Assembly (NCBI GenBank): GCA_030278955.1
Contig: JAOANR010000014.1
Location: 19,222,068 to 19,286,067, forward strand
DNA: 64,000 nt
Direction of reading: 5' to 3'
From: Hygrophila difformis
Taxonomy: Eukaryota > Streptophyta > Magnoliopsida > Lamiales > Acanthaceae
In this document: positions 62,454 to 64,000 of the stretch, one piece after another
Layout: every line of letters starts with the position of its first letter
How positions within the stretch are numbered: the first letter of the stretch is position 1
Position numbers and translations under genes: made by a program
Notes under the pieces: model-generated
The model's input: only the letters and a program-made list of their open reading frames with translations
Told to the model about the DNA's origin: nothing
Database searches by the model: none

Positions 62454-64000
62454 GTTTTGCTCTTGGTATTGTGCATCTGAAATTTTTAAAATTCATGCCC
62501 CAAAAGTTATTTTTAAAAGCCAGGTGGCTATACAAGTCGTGTATTGAAATTATTAAAATCTTACACGAAAAGCATTTGTAAGCATTCGGATTAGTGCATA
62601 TGAATTACTGCAATTTTTGCACGAAGAATATTTTTGAAGAGCCATTTTTGCTCTAAAGAAGTAGTGCATTTAAATTATTGAAATTTTTGCACGAAATATT
62701 TTGAAAAGACTATGCCAAGTATTTTTTTTTTTTTAAAAAAAAGTTTTTATTTGGGGATGGGAACACACACACATTATGCATATAGGCACGAGCAGAATTT
62801 TGGATTATTACAAGTTCATTTTTGACAAGGATTATTCCAATGTGTTGGACTCCGAGCTAGAGTCTCTCTCCGATTATCTTATGGTTATTTTGCTAAGTAT
62901 TGCCTTAGTATCTACCCCTAGACGTGTTTTGGATAACCTACTAGTGTTGCACTAGCTCCTTGGCTTCTCAGTTCAGTTGCCTTATTACGTAAGATGATGC
63001 CTACAATAGGTGACGATATTCACAATTGCTTTTATTTTTACCATTGGAAATGTATGGGAACGTTACCCCATAGTTGTAACTACCAAGTGGTAACAGGGTA
63101 TTGAAATGGTCTATGACCCTTCCTCGATCTATATAAGAAATCGTCGTATCACAAATTATTTTATGCCTTAGTGCGATTTGCGTTCTTGCCTTAGTCAACA
63201 TAAGTTTATGCCTTAGACTTATAAGCGCACAAATTATATGTTAACACGATGATCATGCGGATGACTAGGAATACGAATTTCCTAAATACTATATGGTCTT
63301 AAAGATAAGACGCGAGTGCTACGAAAGAGCACCAAAAGGTTTTAAACTCACAACGAATTTTATAAAACATTTACGAATTTTCCTAAATTTACATGTCAAT
63401 TTGGCAAGGAAAGTTGGATATTTATTTGGAACAAAATCCTGTTAAGATGGCCTACTACTTAAGGCTTGATTGAGTAGTTGGAATTACTTTGTATCTACCT
63501 CGATAGGATTCTCAGATATGTTGTTTAAGTAAACGTTCCTTTAAAAGGATACAAGAGCCTATAACCCGAGGATTTTATTTTCTCCTATGATTAAAACAAA
63601 ACTATAGACTGCCAAGGAAAAAGTTCGTACTTGAGGAAGGGGAATTTCTCACCCTATGAATTTTAAATTTCATAATTACCAAAATATGGCGGATAATTTT
63701 TAGTTGGAAATGTCATTTACCAAGGTGGTAACCCACCAAGCAAGGGAATTCTTCATTGGAATTACTGTTATTTGAAAGGAATGAATACCTATTAAGATGA
63801 CCTATTAAAGAAATAATTAACGAGAAGACATGGTAAGGTGGAAACCTACTGTTAATTTCCAAGGCTAAACGCTCGAATCTAACCTGACAATTGGAAATAA
63901 CTAGGAAAAATTTGTTTATACATATTGAGCTTGGTATGTATTTGAGGACTTGCTAAACGCGGCATTGGACCTAAGAATATCATTAGTCAATGTCATTATT
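62454..64000 (+). other. 5' untranslated/internal part of a Ty3 element, cut by the window end
   Basis: No gag or pol frame is visible in 1.5 kb after the primer site. The first part repeats motifs such as AAATTTTTGCACGAA (62613 and 62679 regions). The rest is AT-rich with no recognisable coding; the gag may lie beyond the window. Confidence 0.5.

Overview
This is nuclear DNA of a flowering plant, most likely a eudicot. The evidence is spliced genes with GT-AG introns, Stowaway-type MITEs, tRNA-derived SINEs, Helitrons with captured plant exons, and plant-type Ty1/copia and Ty3 LTR retrotransposons. I could not fix the species; an asterid is a guess only. The window is mostly repeats. The only apparently functional cellular genes are in the first 17 kb.

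Layout: (1) 1-16.9 kb holds a tandem array of three plus-strand genes for an NADP-dependent alkenal/double-bond reductase of the medium-chain dehydrogenase/reductase family. Copy 1 is cut by the window edge, copy 2 is at 11.29-12.70 kb and copy 3 at 15.02-16.91 kb. Copies 1 and 3 are nearly identical even in introns. Between copies 1 and 2 lie a SINE, a Mutator-like foldback element, a chromovirus-type LTR end fused to a TRIM fragment, a nearly intact copia polyprotein with one stop codon, and a CACTA transposon end. (2) 16.97-21.49 kb is a very young non-autonomous LTR element in the 3' flank of copy 3. It has 613-bp LTRs, a 5-bp target duplication, a gag gene and a 1.4-kb GC-rich minisatellite where pol should be. 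(3) 21.5-24.4 kb is intergenic, with a hAT-like element, SINEs and microsatellites. (4) 24.44 to about 37.9 kb is a chain of three Helitrons. The first (+) carries fragments of a NifU-like (NFU) gene and a phosphomannomutase gene. The second (-) carries synaptotagmin exons. The third (-) is truncated. (5) 37.9-40.5 kb is a 3' chromovirus LTR with a stub of pol. (6) 42.2-44.0 kb is the 5' LTR and gag of a relative of the 17-kb element, cut off by the next element. (7) 44.0-59.3 kb is a large minus-strand Ty3 element with 1,015-bp LTRs and a tRNA-Asp-type primer site but no recognisable pol. It contains a 2.9-kb tandem duplication whose second copy is split by a 3,076-bp solo LTR with a perfect 5-bp duplication. 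(8) 59.3-64 kb is a long LTR, primer site and the start of an internal region running off the window.

The reductases would act in the cytosol on reactive alkenals or phenylpropanoid/terpenoid double bonds. The rest is layered mobile DNA whose order of insertion can be partly read. The most interesting structural signal is a short hairpin with covarying stems, followed 27-30 nt later by a pyrimidine tract and YAG. It occurs in all four chromovirus-type LTRs of the window.
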